Assembly: GCA_008921705.1 (NCBI GenBank)
Contig: VFFE01007257.1
Coordinates: forward strand, 431,948-495,947
Origin: Burhinus oedicnemus
Lineage: Eukaryota; Chordata; Aves; Charadriiformes; Burhinidae
Direction of reading: 5' to 3'
Length of the DNA stretch: 64,000 bases
Shown piece by piece: positions 12,201 to 30,080 of the stretch (positions are counted from its first letter, which is position 1; every line of letters begins with the position of its first letter). The notes below the pieces were generated by a model. The model searched no databases. It was not told the origin of the DNA and was given only the letters and a program-made list of their open reading frames with translations. Made by a program: the position numbers and the translations under genes.

Positions 12201-15200
12201 TGCAAATGTATATGGAGAACAAGTACGGGACTCATCCTTAGGAAATTAGCAAATGCAAGATTGAGGCCCATGCATTTAGTGCAGCAATGCATCTAACTTC
12301 TTAGCATGTGTTGTCGGGATGGAACAACAGAGAAGTGGGCCTGTATGAACCTCATGAGGTTCAACAAGGCCAAGTGCAGGGTCCTGCACCTGGGTCAGGG
12401 CAACCTCCAGTACCAATACAGGCTGGGGGATGAAGGGATTGAGAGCAGCCCTGCCGAGAAGGACTTGGGAGTACTGGTGGATGAAAAGCTGGACATGACC
12501 CAGCAATGTGTGCTTGCAGCCCTGAAGGCCAACCGTATTCTGGGCTGCATCAAAAGAAGCATGGCCAGCAGGTCAAGGGCGATGATTCTGCTCCTCTACT
12601 CCACTCTGGTGAGACCCCACCTGGAGTACTGCGTCCAGCTCTGGAGCTGTCAGCACGGAAAGACACAGACCTGTTGGAGCGAGTCCAGAGGAGGGCCACA
12701 AAGATAATCAGAGGGCTGGAGCACCTCTCCTATGAAGACAGGCTGAGAGAGTGGGGGTTGTTCAGCCTGGAGAAGAGAAGGCTCTGGCGAGACCTTATTG
12801 CAGCCTTTCAGTACTTAAAGGGGGCCTACAGGAAAGATGGGGACAAACTTTTTAGCAGGGCCTGTTGTGATAGGACAAGGGGTAATGGCTTTAAACTAAA
12901 AGAGGGAAGATTCAGACTAGATATAAGGAAGACATTTTTTATGATGAGGGTGGTGAAACACTGGAAGAGGTTACCCAGAGAGGTGGTAGATGCCCCATCC
13001 CTGGAAACATTAAAGGTCAGGTTGGACGGTGTTCTGAGCAACCTGACCTAGTTGAAGATGACCCTGCTCATGGCAGGGGAGGTTGGACTAGATGACCTTA
13101 AATGTCCCTTCTGACCCAAACTATTATATGATTCTATGAAGAGTTTCTGGTTAAAGAAGACCTGGTTCTTCAACATTTGACTCAAACCTGAATTTTCTGA
13201 AAGCAAAAGTCACTCAGATTCTGACAAGAAAATGGCAAATCAACTATCAGCCTAAGCTTCAAATTTGAAATTAGAATTTAATATTGTGGTTGTTGGGGTT
13301 TTTTACCTTTGCATTTACAGTAATGTTTGAAGTAGTAAATCGTACTGAATAAATGGCAGTTGCTCCATGTTATTTAATATTGTATAAATAGAAAAAATGA
13401 AATCTCATGTAACCATCCCTCAGACATTGGCTACAAGTTGTTACAAAAAATGGAAGACTGTTTTTAGTCTAATTTCCCAAGGAAATGAAGAACATGCAAA
13501 AATGTGGTTGTTGTCCATCAGTCCCTCCGTAATAATTTGGACCTATTTAACCAATTCAATCAAAGTTAACAAAGGAATAGAGATCACAGAGATATTAAGG
13601 TCTACAAAAATCAATAGGCGTGCTCTGGTTGCCTCTTTTGAAGGAAGGGGCAGGGAGAATTCAGCTTTATCCTCTCCGTTTGGCTGGCCTAACAGCTAGG
13701 AGGCAACGGCTAGCTCTTCACTGACCACACCTGTGTGCACCAGCTGTAGTACGTAGTGCTTCTCGCCCAGGCGGAACATTAGAGGAAGACAGATGAAGGA
13801 TAAATGTGTTTAGGACAATGAGGAGAGGGGTCAGGGGCGTCTAGGGGATATGGGAGGGAACAAGTATGTATGAATGTAGGACTTGGAAAATATCAGGCTT
13901 CAGCATTTCCCCTGTTAATAAAACTACTTGTTAAAATATGGAAGTATATTAATCTCTTGGTTGAAAAATGGAACTATTTTGCTCAGGTTTTCCTTCCAAA
14001 TTAATTCTGACAGAAACGAAGTCTGGAACCAGTCTTTTCGGCCTAAAACTGAAGCGATACGAAACTGGGATCAGTTAAAATAGAGTAACCATAGGAACAA
14101 AGTGCCTACCTTCACTTGCCCTCGCTCCATAACAGAACAAAAAGAATATAGATTATTCACAAATCATGAAGAAAATACTTGTTTTACACAGGCACACAGG
14201 AACTTGGGTTGAGCAGACCTGGGAAAACTTAGATGGTTTGGTATGAGAATACTTTCTCCTAGTGCACTTGTCAAACTATTTTGACAAAAGACATCAGTCT
14301 GCTTTTGAGACATATGCAAAACCTTCCATAGGTTATCACATGCTTCAAATTACATATATCCCTAAGTCTGAATGACTGAATCCACATTAGTCAAGACATT
14401 AGAAAGGAAAAGATTTTCTTTAAAGAACATCTTGAATATTTTGATAAAAGCAGCAGTCTTAAAATTTTGGACATCTCAAAAGCAGAGCACACAAATAATT
14501 TTACTGGAAAAAAATGCTTGGACAGATTTCCATAAATTGCAATAGCTTAGCACTTCTCTAAAATACAGAAGTTATTTTGACCCAAATAAATGTTAGAAAA
14601 CATTTCAGTTAATGGAATCTGAGTGTAAGAGGGTTTCAGCCAGAAGGCATGTCCCATAGAATTTATATTACACCAGGACTATTTTTAATCTAAGAAAAAC
14701 ATGAAAGTTACATCGTTATGCTTGGGTATAACTGCCACACTCCATTAGGATAGTGGTCAGCAGCCCACTAAGCTGCTTTACGGAAGCAGACAATCAAAGC
14801 AGCTGTCGGACCATTGAAATCATAGTCGCTACGCAAAGAAAGGAACACGGTGCTTATTATTTTGTAGAAGGGTGTGTGTTTGAGAGAAAGGAAAAGAAAT
14901 GCATTGAGAAGCACCACAAAATCAGACTCGAAGAAGGTACAGAAAACCACCAGCCAGAGTAAGCATGAAAAAGGTGACCCAGACAGAACCGCAGAACTTT
15001 CTAGGCTGAGCGTTGGCTGAAATCCAGCTTTTTCAGTGACTTAGAACTGTGAGCAAATAACTTCGCTCTAACAGTTCAATTTCTCCCGTGTGCTGAGCAG
15101 CAGCTCATCTATACACCCTCTTACTTTATTGTTGACACCACAATTAATTTTTCCTTCTAATTAAAATAACCCGCAGTACCCTGTATTTTGGCCAGCTGCT

Positions 15201-16379
15201 TGGGTCAGAGCTGTAACACCACTATTTAGAAGGGCAGAGTCCTGTAAGTCATTGTACCAATGCAGATACTGATCCAGATACTGCAGAAACTTCACTAAAA
15301 CAAGCTGTAATTTTAATTCCTTGATGGCTCCTACGTGATGTCTTACACATATACCTAATATATCTTCTTCTCAGATACTGAGAAGTACTGAAAATTCCCT
15401 AAAAGACATAATGCTGCAACAAAATCAAGTGTATAGGCCCCAGTTCAATCAGATTTGCTTGTCTAGGTCAAACTGCAGGATACCGGGTGCTACAAATGTT
15501 AAATTCAGCATACGACTCTTTGGTTAAATGCATTAATGGACATAAGTACTGTAATATCTAGTTCATGGGGCGTGCTACCCAGTGTAATTTAGGATGCCTA
15601 AGTGGTAGAAGGGCGGGCTAGGCACATTCGAATCCCAAAAGTCAGTCAGATGTTGAACTGCATAGCTGTCTGGGGTACATCTAAGAGCTAAGAGAATATG
15701 CCAAGAAGTTGCACCTGGGATGAATTTTTGCTACAGAAACAGCATCCTTTTTATTCCTCAAGTAAATAGTTATTCTTTAGAGCAGGGATGCTTACATCAG
15801 TGTACAGTTGTAACATGCAGTTTCACTTGGTATTTATATCCCAAAAAGTGGATCAGCTCCAGGAAGAAACTTTTAGAAGCCTGTTCTGGAACATATGTGA
15901 TGCAGATCATTCTCCTGAGACATGGAAGACCTGCATTTAACTCCCTGCTTGCAATCAGGTCATTTAGGATATAAAAATAACCCCCCTGCTAAATGCCATA
16001 ATCACAGAGCTACTGCGTATAACAAGACATGTACTTATCAAAGTCTTTATGCAAGATGCATAAATGTATGTATAAAGATGTCTGTAGCTGTGCCCTTTGA
16101 ACATCAACTGAGATTTCCCACAGATGAGACAGCGAAGGCCAGGTCCAGGCTGAGAATCCCAGAGGGTTTCAGGCTTTGGGCTGTTAAACTAAACAGCATT
16201 GGCATCCACCTCATGTCTACTATTAGCACTTAAATCCTTAAGTAACTGCATAGCTATGTAGGTCTTCTGAGCTTCTTGGATTTGATCCCCTGACTCTTTT
16301 TATCCTGAACAAACACACAGACTAAGAGGCACGGCTTTGTTCAACTTGCATCCTGATACCCGCTGTCCCCGATCAGGCG
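9251..16379. other. Intergenic DNA upstream of HSP90AA1
   Basis: Apart from the CR1 copy at 12.3-13.1 kb I see nothing coding. Frames such as 10685-11035 and 13397-13699 lack splice-site context, homology or codon bias, and I treat them as chance. No HSP90 exon remnants were found beyond 8.7 kb. Confidence 0.65.
12306..13140 (+). mobile_element. CR1 LINE fragment, 3' part with reverse transcriptase C-terminal coding sequence
   Basis: Two overlapping frames (about 12306-12707 and 12506-13051) carry the typical CR1 ORF2 end: [28 protein letters not shown], then [20 protein letters not shown] and [20 protein letters not shown] frameshift separates them near 12640, so no enzyme is encoded. The element ends with the CR1 3' UTR (GGTTGGACTAGATGACCTT) and the short tail ATTATATGATTCTATGA at about 13121-13138. 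It is 5'-truncated, as CR1 copies usually are. Confidence 0.93.
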
Positions 16380-16731
16380 AAACTTTACCACAGCATCCCT
16401 AAACCGTGATTCATCCGGCTCCGCCCGCCAAAGCAAACGGGTCCTGCCCGGCGAGCAGGCTAGGGACGCGGTTCCCGGCGCTCCCCCCGCCTCCCCATCC
16501 CGCCCCGCAGCCCCGGCCTCAGGGGAAACCAGGGCCGCAGCCACCTGCACAACCGGCCGGCGGGGAGCCGCCCGGCGCGACTAACCCGCCCGGGGCCTGG
16601 CGGGCACAGCTCGGCCCGGCGGGCACAGCTCGGCCGCTGCGGCTACGAAACGGAGACGGGATCTGGGCGAAGAGGGACTGCCGCCCCTCACCCCGGCTCC
16701 AGGCCCCTCTCCCGGCGGGAAAGGGCACGGC

Positions 16732-17576
16732 NNNNNNNNNNNNNNNNNNNNNNNNNNNNNNNNNNNNNNNNNNNNNNNNNNNNNNNNNNNNNNNNNNNNN
16801 NNNNNNNNNNNNNNNNNNNNNNNNNNNNNNNNNNNNNNNNNNNNNNNNNNNNNNNNNNNNNNNNNNNNNNNNNNNNNNNNNNNNNNNNNNNNNNNNNNNN
16901 NNNNNNNNNNNNNNNNNNNNNNNNNNNNNNNNNNNNNNNNNNNNNNNNNNNNNNNNNNNNNNNNNNNNNNNNNNNNNNNNNNNNNNNNNNNNNNNNNNNN
17001 NNNNNNNNNNNNNNNNNNNNNNNNNNNNNNNNNNNNNNNNNNNNNNNNNNNNNNNNNNNNNNNNNNNNNNNNNNNNNNNNNNNNNNNNNNNNNNNNNNNN
17101 NNNNNNNNNNNNNNNNNNNNNNNNNNNNNNNNNNNNNNNNNNNNNNNNNNNNNNNNNNNNNNNNNNNNNNNNNNNNNNNNNNNNNNNNNNNNNNNNNNNN
17201 NNNNNNNNNNNNNNNNNNNNNNNNNNNNNNNNNNNNNNNNNNNNNNNNNNNNNNNNNNNNNNNNNNNNNNNNNNNNNNNNNNNNNNNNNNNNNNNNNNNN
17301 NNNNNNNNNNNNNNNNNNNNNNNNNNNNNNNNNNNNNNNNNNNNNNNNNNNNNNNNNNNNNNNNNNNNNNNNNNNNNNNNNNNNNNNNNNNNNNNNNNNN
17401 NNNNNNNNNNNNNNNNNNNNNNNNNNNNNNNNNNNNNNNNNNNNNNNNNNNNNNNNNNNNNNNNNNNNNNNNNNNNNNNNNNNNNNNNNNNNNNNNNNNN
17501 NNNNNNNNNNNNNNNNNNNNNNNNNNNNNNNNNNNNNNNNNNNNNNNNNNNNNNNNNNNNNNNNNNNNNNNNNNNN
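16732..17576. other. Assembly gap (run of N)
   Basis: An 845-base block of undetermined bases with very GC-rich sequence on both sides, as often happens over avian CpG-island promoters that are hard to sequence. Whether 845 is a measured or estimated size cannot be told. Confidence 0.99.
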
Positions 17577-17666
17577 GGGGGGAAATGTGCGCGCTGCGCG
17601 GGGCCGGCGCTGGCAGGGAGTGGGTGGAGGGAGAAGGGGGGGGCGGTCGGGGAAGGCTCTGGCAGT

Positions 17667-17688
17667 TTCTAGAATCTTTCATGGTTCC
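17667..17688 (+). promoter_or_regulatory. Heat-shock element (HSF binding site)
   Basis: The sequence TTCTAGAATCTTTC followed by ATGGTTCC gives TTC at 17667-17669, GAA at 17672-17674, TTC at 17678-17680 and TTCC at 17685-17688. The first two units form a perfect inverted nTTCnnGAAn pair. The third and fourth are offset by one or more bases. It lies about 870 bp before the HSP90AA1 start codon. Heat-shock factor control of this gene is established in vertebrates. Whether this site is promoter-proximal or in intron 1 depends on the unplaced transcription start. Confidence 0.75.
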
Positions 17689-17696
17689 GGTGAGAG

Positions 17697-17710
17697 CCTG
17701 CAGGGGGCGC
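17697..17710 (+). promoter_or_regulatory. CTCF-like binding motif
   Basis: CCTGCAGGGGGCGC matches the vertebrate CTCF core CCASYAGRKGGCRS at 13 of 14 positions; the third base is T instead of A. It begins nine bases after the heat-shock element, inside the HSP90AA1 CpG island. Occupancy is not shown by sequence alone. Confidence 0.55.
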
Positions 17711-18522
17711 TGCGCGGCGGCGCACGGCAGGCCGCTCCCGCCCGGCGGCTGGCTCTGCTCCGAATGGCCGAGCGGCCGCCGGCATGACCGGGGCGTTCGT
17801 CTTGATATCTGGTCTAGTTACTTTATTATTTCTTAATGTATTACCGTTGTAGTTAAGGATTCTGTAGCGATTAAAGTGGAGTCGAGGTTGGAGAGGTTTT
17901 CTTTTTCGAGTTGAATCTGTCGTTCCTGGGCCTTGACTGATGCAGAGGATATCCTAGGCTGCAGGCGGCCAGTCAAGTTGGGTTAATGTATCTGTGTAGG
18001 GCAGAATAACGAGTTCGGCTCTGCCGTATTGGTATGTAAGTTACAGTTGTGGATGATGTCCCCACCTGAAGATAATAGGCGTATGAGCAAAATAGAAGGT
18101 GGATGTCAGAAGGGGAACGTACTAAAAATACAAATTTCAGTGTGAGAATCGACTACAGGGTAGTGCAAATAACCTCTCAAATGCCGGGCTAAGTTCTCAG
18201 TTGCATTTTTCTTTTTTTGCAATATGTACTTGGTCAGTGGTGAGGGGAAATAAGGGTGGTATATTAATCTATAAATTAATGGAGGACAAATTTGTTACCG
18301 TAAACGGTGCAAACCAAAGTGAATGTAAAGCAAGTCTAGTTGAAATCTTCTGTCTAGTTTCTGCATTTGTTAAAGTTCCGGAACTGCTACTAGTAGGAGA
18401 TAACATCTGGGGTTTTTTTGTGCTCTGGTGGTGCTGTGTTTGAAAGAACATAGTTATATAGCTTTTATCTCAGAATGCCATAGTTGATGCCTGTAAAAGG
18501 GTATGTGTGCCAAGCTGTTTAG

Positions 18523-24552
<6,030 letters not shown>

Positions 24553-25195
24553 AACAGTTTACAGGAACTCATGAATGTTTCCTTGGCTAATATGAATAAG
24601 TTATATTTTGTATATTATGAATGTTACCTGCCAAAAAAAAAAATCTTTGACACTTTGTCTGCATTCCCTCTTTATATTTATTTTCAAAGATGTTATACCT
24701 TTATTTTTGTTACATTGCTTTTTCAGCTGATGTGAGATACAAATGCCATTGAGGGAATATTTTCTTTAACACTGTACAACCCTAAACAGGCAACTAAGGA
24801 GTAGTTATTTTTGTCTGTATTAGCTGGTTACAGGTGGCAGGGATTTTGACTTATTCTTAATTGCCAGAAATGTGGGAAAGGACTAACAAAAGACGGTATG
24901 ACATCAGGATGTTTAAGTTTGTTTAGTGTTATACAGCTCTTCAACTCTAAATATATGTCTAACATACAGTACCTAGTAACTAGGTATCTATGAGAGCTGA
25001 AATACTTGGGGAAGCTTTAACCCTTTTGCTCCTAACAAGGTCTTGATGTTTAAAGTTGTTTTTTATACTGTTCAAGGATTCTGGATTGCACTCTACCATA
25101 GAATAGAATCCACTGTAAATCTCTATTGTGACTTATGCAACTCTGCATGTACAGTTCAAACCTAGAACTGTAAGAATAAAAGTGTTAAGAATGAG
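24553..25195 (+). other. HSP90AA1: HSP90AA1 3' untranslated region with polyadenylation signal
   Basis: AT-rich, ORF-free DNA follows the stop codon. The best polyadenylation hexamer is AATAAA at 25175-25180, about 620 bases after the stop, which suits an HSP90 3' UTR. A further AATAAA near 25658 could serve a longer form. The end coordinate is an estimate. Confidence 0.6.
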
Positions 25196-28100
25196 CTGTG
25201 TCACTGACTTGTCTGTTAATGCTGGCAGCCAAGCCTGCCGTTGTTCTCCCCATGAGTTGCTGCTTTGGGTCTTGAGGTTTAAGTGGTGTTGATAGTATAG
25301 CAATTCTTTGAAAGACTTTGCAAATGGAGCTAAGCTTCTGAAGCCGTCGGCCTGATTAATCGTGTGGTACTGAGGTGGTGAGTTCTGCATGCAGTGAGGT
25401 CATCAGTACTACATCATACAGGCTTTCAAGAACTGGTGCTTGTAGGGGTGGGGGACTTCAATTTGTGCTTTACACATGGGTGGAGTGGTGGATATGTGAA
25501 GGCAGCTCTGCTCGTTGAGTATTCAGTGGCCTTTGGGCAGACACTTCAAACTGGTGGTTTTGCATGTCGGTTTACTGGACTGGTACGCTCACACTTCTGC
25601 AAATCATTCTGAATTGTTTCTCCAAAAAGAAACTAAATTAAAGGATTAGGTATGAAAATAAAATACTGCTTCAGTACTGCTTACATAATTGCTGAAGGCC
25701 CAACGTGCTTGAAGGCTTGTTTTTTCTACACCCCAACTGCTCCACTGAACTTGGGTGTTCTTCAGACCACGCTTGTATTAGATCATGTTACTCTGCTTCA
25801 ATAGGGAGATGCAGTAGTAACCGAGAGAGGAAATAGATGCCACTTCATTTCTAAGTGGCGTAATCTAAGTTTATGAAAGGAAATATGCCTTTCAAAAACA
25901 CTGCTCCTATAGTTCCTAGCGCTTTGTCACAAAGCTTGTTCCAGCTCTTGGTGATTGGAGGAATTCTCTTGTAGCACCTACAACTAGCTTGAAGTCATCA
26001 GTCACTGCACGTGGGGCATTTGTCTTCCACAGCTGTCATGCTGTGTCATGACATAAAATGTCCAAGATTACTTGAAATGATGGGTGTCTCAAAAAGACTG
26101 CAGAAGAGATTGGGGCTTATCATGGGAGTGAAAGAAGCAAGGTGAAGGTGTGAGCAATGTCAAAACATGGAAACTATTTTCTTGTGCAGTGAGGCAAGAG
26201 GTTTGGTTCCCCCAATATCCCAGCCTGGGGTCTAGGTGAGATCTGTTTAAACTTCAGTGGGGCTCTCTCTAGTTCATAGGTACTCATTGTGCTTCAAGCG
26301 GGGTGACTAGGATGAGATGTTTTCCATTACCTTCTTGGTGCCATAGTAACACATGCAGTGTTGCTACAGTAACAAGTGTGACATCAAAACAGACCCAGTC
26401 TTCCAGCCTCTCCGAGGAGTTGCACAGTTGAAAACGCGTGTAGGTAGTACTGACTTGCAGTTTGGGGCATGAATGACAAACGGTAATCAGAAGGTAAATG
26501 CTTCCTTCTTGGTGATGCTCCAATGTTGAAAGCTATCACGATGGCAGATTGCAATCTCCTTTAGGTAATTTCTCCAAGGCCTCACTGGGAAAAAATTTTT
26601 ATTCTGTAGTATTGTATCAAAACTGAAGGCTTAAAAGCAGATAGATTTTAAGATGTGTGTGTCTTGTGACTAAACCCTAAATAATGTGTAAAAAATTCTG
26701 AAAATACCTTCCAGTTAATATGCTGAGATCTAAGATCTATTGTGACAAAAAGACGCTAAAGAGACTTTTCCAGTTGGTCAGTGAAGTGATGGCTCACATT
26801 TTTAACTCCCTTGAAAACTAATTTGTCTGCTAGAGAAAAATTCAGGGGAAACTTGCAGGTTATTTATCTCCAGTATTTCTTGTGGTGAGAAATTGTATTG
26901 GTGTTTTGAGTCGTTGCCTGCATAACACCGAGTAGTCAGACCGTAGATGTTGCACGAAGGACAAAGTAAGAGCGGGTTTTGCTTTAACACAGTGTGGAGC
27001 TCCTCTCATTTGCCAGCTTTTTGCCAAAATACGTTTTAGGAAGTAAGGACACTGTTACCAAAAGTTCTCTTGCTCAGCTGTCTGTTGTAGCAGTTCACAG
27101 TCTTTGTTTCTCACATTTTGTACTGTTTCAAGGGTAGATAAAGTGTTGCAGAAGCACCGGGGTGGAGTTTAGGAAAGGCTGGGTTCCCTAAAAATACCTT
27201 CACTTTTTTTCAGGGCTCTTTGACCCTGCAGTGAGGCTCATGGTACAGTGCTGCTTGGGGCTTGCAAGTTCATGTTTTCTAAGCAGAAATGCACAACCAA
27301 GTTCAGCAAAGGGTCGAGTACCGAGATTACGTTTCTCCTTACTCGAGCTGCAGGACAGTGGAGCCAACAACTCTAAATAAGTGATTACACTAACACTTGG
27401 CACAGCTTGGTGTTACGCTCTCTCCTTGCCTGCTGGTTTAGAGCTTACACAATTAGAGGTTTCATTGAAGTTCATCAGAGCTCCGTATTGATAATCGTCT
27501 TCCTGAAATCATGCTGGGGTTAAGGCACTGAGATACTGAATTCAGAAATACTTGATTCTGCTGCTCTCTCTGGAAGGAAACTACTCCATATGTGGTTTGG
27601 ATTTTTGAACCTCAGGAGCTAAAGTGCTGGTGCCCCTGTTGCCCTAGCAAAAAGCTCCCACTATTGCGTACCATACAGTCTAAATTTTGGATGGCAGCAG
27701 AGAAGAAAAATGGCTTTTGTCGTCCTAGAAATTGCAACAATCAGTTGAACCTGATAGATTTCTAAATGTAACAAGGAAAGGAGCAGAAAAAATACATGGG
27801 TAAATTCTGTGCTGTGATGAAAGAGGGGGAACTGGATTAGTTTTTGAAATAAAAATGCATCTAGAATGTGCTATTGATATCCCGCATACATAAACGCTAT
27901 TGTTACAGCATTCATGGCCAACGATGTTCTTGCCGATGAAGAGTTTTTTCAGCTATTTTGCATTCATTTACAACTAACTATGGAATGTTCATTTATTGAT
28001 GTTCTTAATTTGTATTTGGAGGTCTTAATTTGACAGTGGAAAAATAGATCATTTGGCAAATAGATCATTTCAGGTGGTCTTCTGCCTGTGCGTAAGTTAA

Positions 28101-29117
28101 ACTTTTCTCATACCAGGATTTGCTTAATAGTGAGTGCACCCTAAAGAAAGAGTGACCTGAATTTCAGATCTATTTCTGCTACTTCAGTATGTAGTGATCT
28201 TGTTTAGATGTTCTTTATTTTCAACAAAGCAAACCTTACCTAGGAAACACCTGAATAAGTCATACTGGGCAATGAAAAGTGATTTCAGACAAAGATTTGG
28301 TTTTGTGCTAGTAAATTGTATAAAACATTGCATTTTTTAAAATTAAGGCTAAAAAAAGAAGCGGTGAATAAAACTCCATCCAAAGCATGGCCAGTCCAAG
28401 GAGGAGCGGATGTATCCGGGGAGCGTTCAGTATCCTTAGCAGCAGCAGTGTGAAGAAGAGATGGAGACACGCGTTCTTTTGTACCAAGGTGCTGTTTTGA
28501 TGGGGTGATGAGGAAGAGGAGGGTGCGGGGCAGAGGGTGTTTGGCTTTACACTTCACAGGGTTCTCCTGATTTGAACCGTTAGCCAAGCATTTCACTATT
28601 AGTGCTTTAAAATGCACAAGCATGGTTTTCAAGTACATGTCACTATGTCATTTTTTTCTTACCGATTTATGACTGGTTGTACACGATACTGTTGAGTTGC
28701 CTTTCTGTACTAGAAAAAAACGTATTCCATAATAGTTTTTAAAGCAAAAAAAAATTTTTTTTGGGGTGGAAGAGGCCTTTTCAAGTACTCTTCCACTAGT
28801 TTTTCCTGAAGCAGTTAAAAAGCTGTTAACAGGCTTCTGTTGCAAAGTAGAAGTTAGATAAAAGCACGTGTAGAGCGATTTATGAAACGAGAGTGGTGAC
28901 CGTGTCTCCTGCAAAGTGCCACGGGGGGTTGTGCTCTACTCGCTGAAGTGCTCTCCAGCATTCTTGCTTTGCTTTTGCTTGCCCCTGTGGCAGGCAGTTT
29001 TGGGCGCTGGAAGTCTGCGGGAAACCTTCCACCCAGGTGTCTCAGTGATTGCCTTGCTGGGAAATGGACCTGGCAGCACAGAAGTCATCTTGCTCATTTG
29101 GAGTAATTTTATTTTAG
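25196..29117. other. Intergenic DNA after HSP90AA1
   Basis: No exon is supported with confidence. If the orphan exon at 29118-29552 belongs to a working gene, its promoter and first exons should lie here. The only candidate I can point to is 28998-29036, with a pyrimidine-rich acceptor and a GT donor. AT-rich, with no CpG island visible. Confidence 0.55.
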
Positions 29118-29552
29118 TTTTTAGATACTTCTTGTGGCTGCTCAGAAGATGGATCACTTCATGCAGACTGCACTATGAATTTCACTAGTAGTAAACATCA
29201 GAAAGGAATTAAAACTCTACTGATGCACAGCATGCCAGAGGCAGTAGATCTGGGAGATGTTTTCCATTTAGAAGATCCACAACTTATTCTTACACCTGGA
29301 AACTCAGTCCTGCCAGTTACAGAGTCCCACATTTATATGGATATTTATATGGAACCAGAAAATTATTTTCAAACGCCAGTGGAAATAATTGGTAAGGAGA
29401 CAGCTGCTTTTCCATCAAAATTAGTGGAATCATATGAACTGTCTCAAAAATTGCAAACTACTGCAGACTCCGAATGTCCTTCACCCATGGAGATCGAGCC
29501 TTCAGGATCTGTGGGATTTCCGGATAGCTGCTCTGCTGTGGTGGGACAGTGA
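29118..29552 (+). CDS. Orphan terminal exon paralogous to the unrecognised gene's last exon
   Basis: An open exon of 435 nt (144 codons plus stop) begins at an AG acceptor preceded by the same bases (TTATTTTAG-like) as the acceptor at 40990. It opens FLDTSCGCSEDGSLHADC against FLDPYDGDSEDASIHSDC. Over the first 22 codons, 12 residues agree and about 70% of bases match. Beyond that the two proteins diverge: this one is Met/Leu/Glu/Pro-rich (SMPEAVDLGDVFHLEDPQ) and lacks the basic C-terminus. AATAAA follows at 29604-29609. A possible preceding exon at 28998-29036 (within GCTGGAAGTCTGCGGGAAAC) resembles the exon at 40715-40774 only weakly. No first exon was found. It is either the last exon of a diverged tandem paralogue or a relic held open by chance. 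Confidence 0.6.
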   Translation, partial: FLDTSCGCSEDGSLHADCTMNFTSSKHQKGIKTLLMHSMPEAVDLGDVFHLEDPQLILTPGNSVLPVTESHIYMDIYMEPENYFQTPVEIIGKETAAFPSKLVESYELSQKLQTTADSECPSPMEIEPSGSVGFPDSCSAVVGQ

Positions 29553-30054
29553 TGTGTGCGAACAGAGAGCAAACATTTCCAATTCTCTAATGCACTGGTG
29601 AAAAATAAAGGAAAAAAACCTTCATGCTACCTACAGTAGGTATGGCAATAATAATAATAATATCCACAATACTTGGTTGGTCCTGTCATTAATGTACTGT
29701 GAAATTGCTGAAGTTATCCTTAAGGTTCCTTTGTGCAGTGGTTGAAGTTGTGTAGTAGAATTAAAGCTTCAAAACCATCGTTGTTACAGATAGGGCTGGG
29801 TCCTGCTTACTTCATGAAATCCCGTGGTAGATCCATGCTGAACCTGTACACCCAGGCAGCTACAACTAAGGGCCTTGAAAAATTTAGATGATTATACTGT
29901 CCCAATTATTGCTGTCTCTCTTAGGATCTTAAAAGGAGCGCTGGTTGATGGGGTTGGGAAAGCAAGGCTTCTGGGAAGAGCCACCCCCTCCTTCAGACTT
30001 CCTGCTGTTTTTCTAGGGAAACAGGAACACAAGTTCAGCTACATATGGCAATAC

Positions 30055-30080
30055 TTCTTGTTTTGTTTTGTTTTGTTTTA
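30055..30080 (+). repeat. TTTTG microsatellite
   Basis: About five consecutive TTTTG units (…TTGTTTTGTTTTGTTTT…) in intergenic DNA. A related imperfect TTCTG/TTTTG run lies at about 36217-36246. Confidence 0.85.

Larger units (their letters stand above)
16380..17790. promoter_or_regulatory. HSP90AA1: CpG-rich promoter island of HSP90AA1, interrupted by a gap
   Basis: Base composition changes abruptly from AT-rich to strongly GC- and CpG-rich at about 16380 and reverts at about 17790. The island sits 0.8 kb upstream of the HSP90AA1 start codon, and the heat-shock element lies at its downstream end. This is the expected promoter and first-exon region. I see no clear TATA box in the sequenced part, and the 845-base gap hides the centre, so the transcription start cannot be placed. 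Long open frames here, including those reading through the Ns, are composition artefacts. Confidence 0.75.

Noticed and set aside
12306..13051. Overlapping 133- and 181-codon frames as host genes
   Set aside because: Their sequence is the CR1 LINE reverse transcriptase end, split by a frameshift.
16406..17836. A 476-codon open frame on the plus strand and a 387-codon one on the minus strand across the CpG island
   Set aside because: Both run through 845 undetermined bases and are Pro/Gly/Ala/Arg-rich, as expected from GC-rich DNA. They have no homology or splice logic.
18033..18110. A possible C/D-box snoRNA in the presumed first intron of HSP90AA1
   Set aside because: A TGATG-like box is present, but no matching CTGA D box with a terminal stem could be found at the right spacing.
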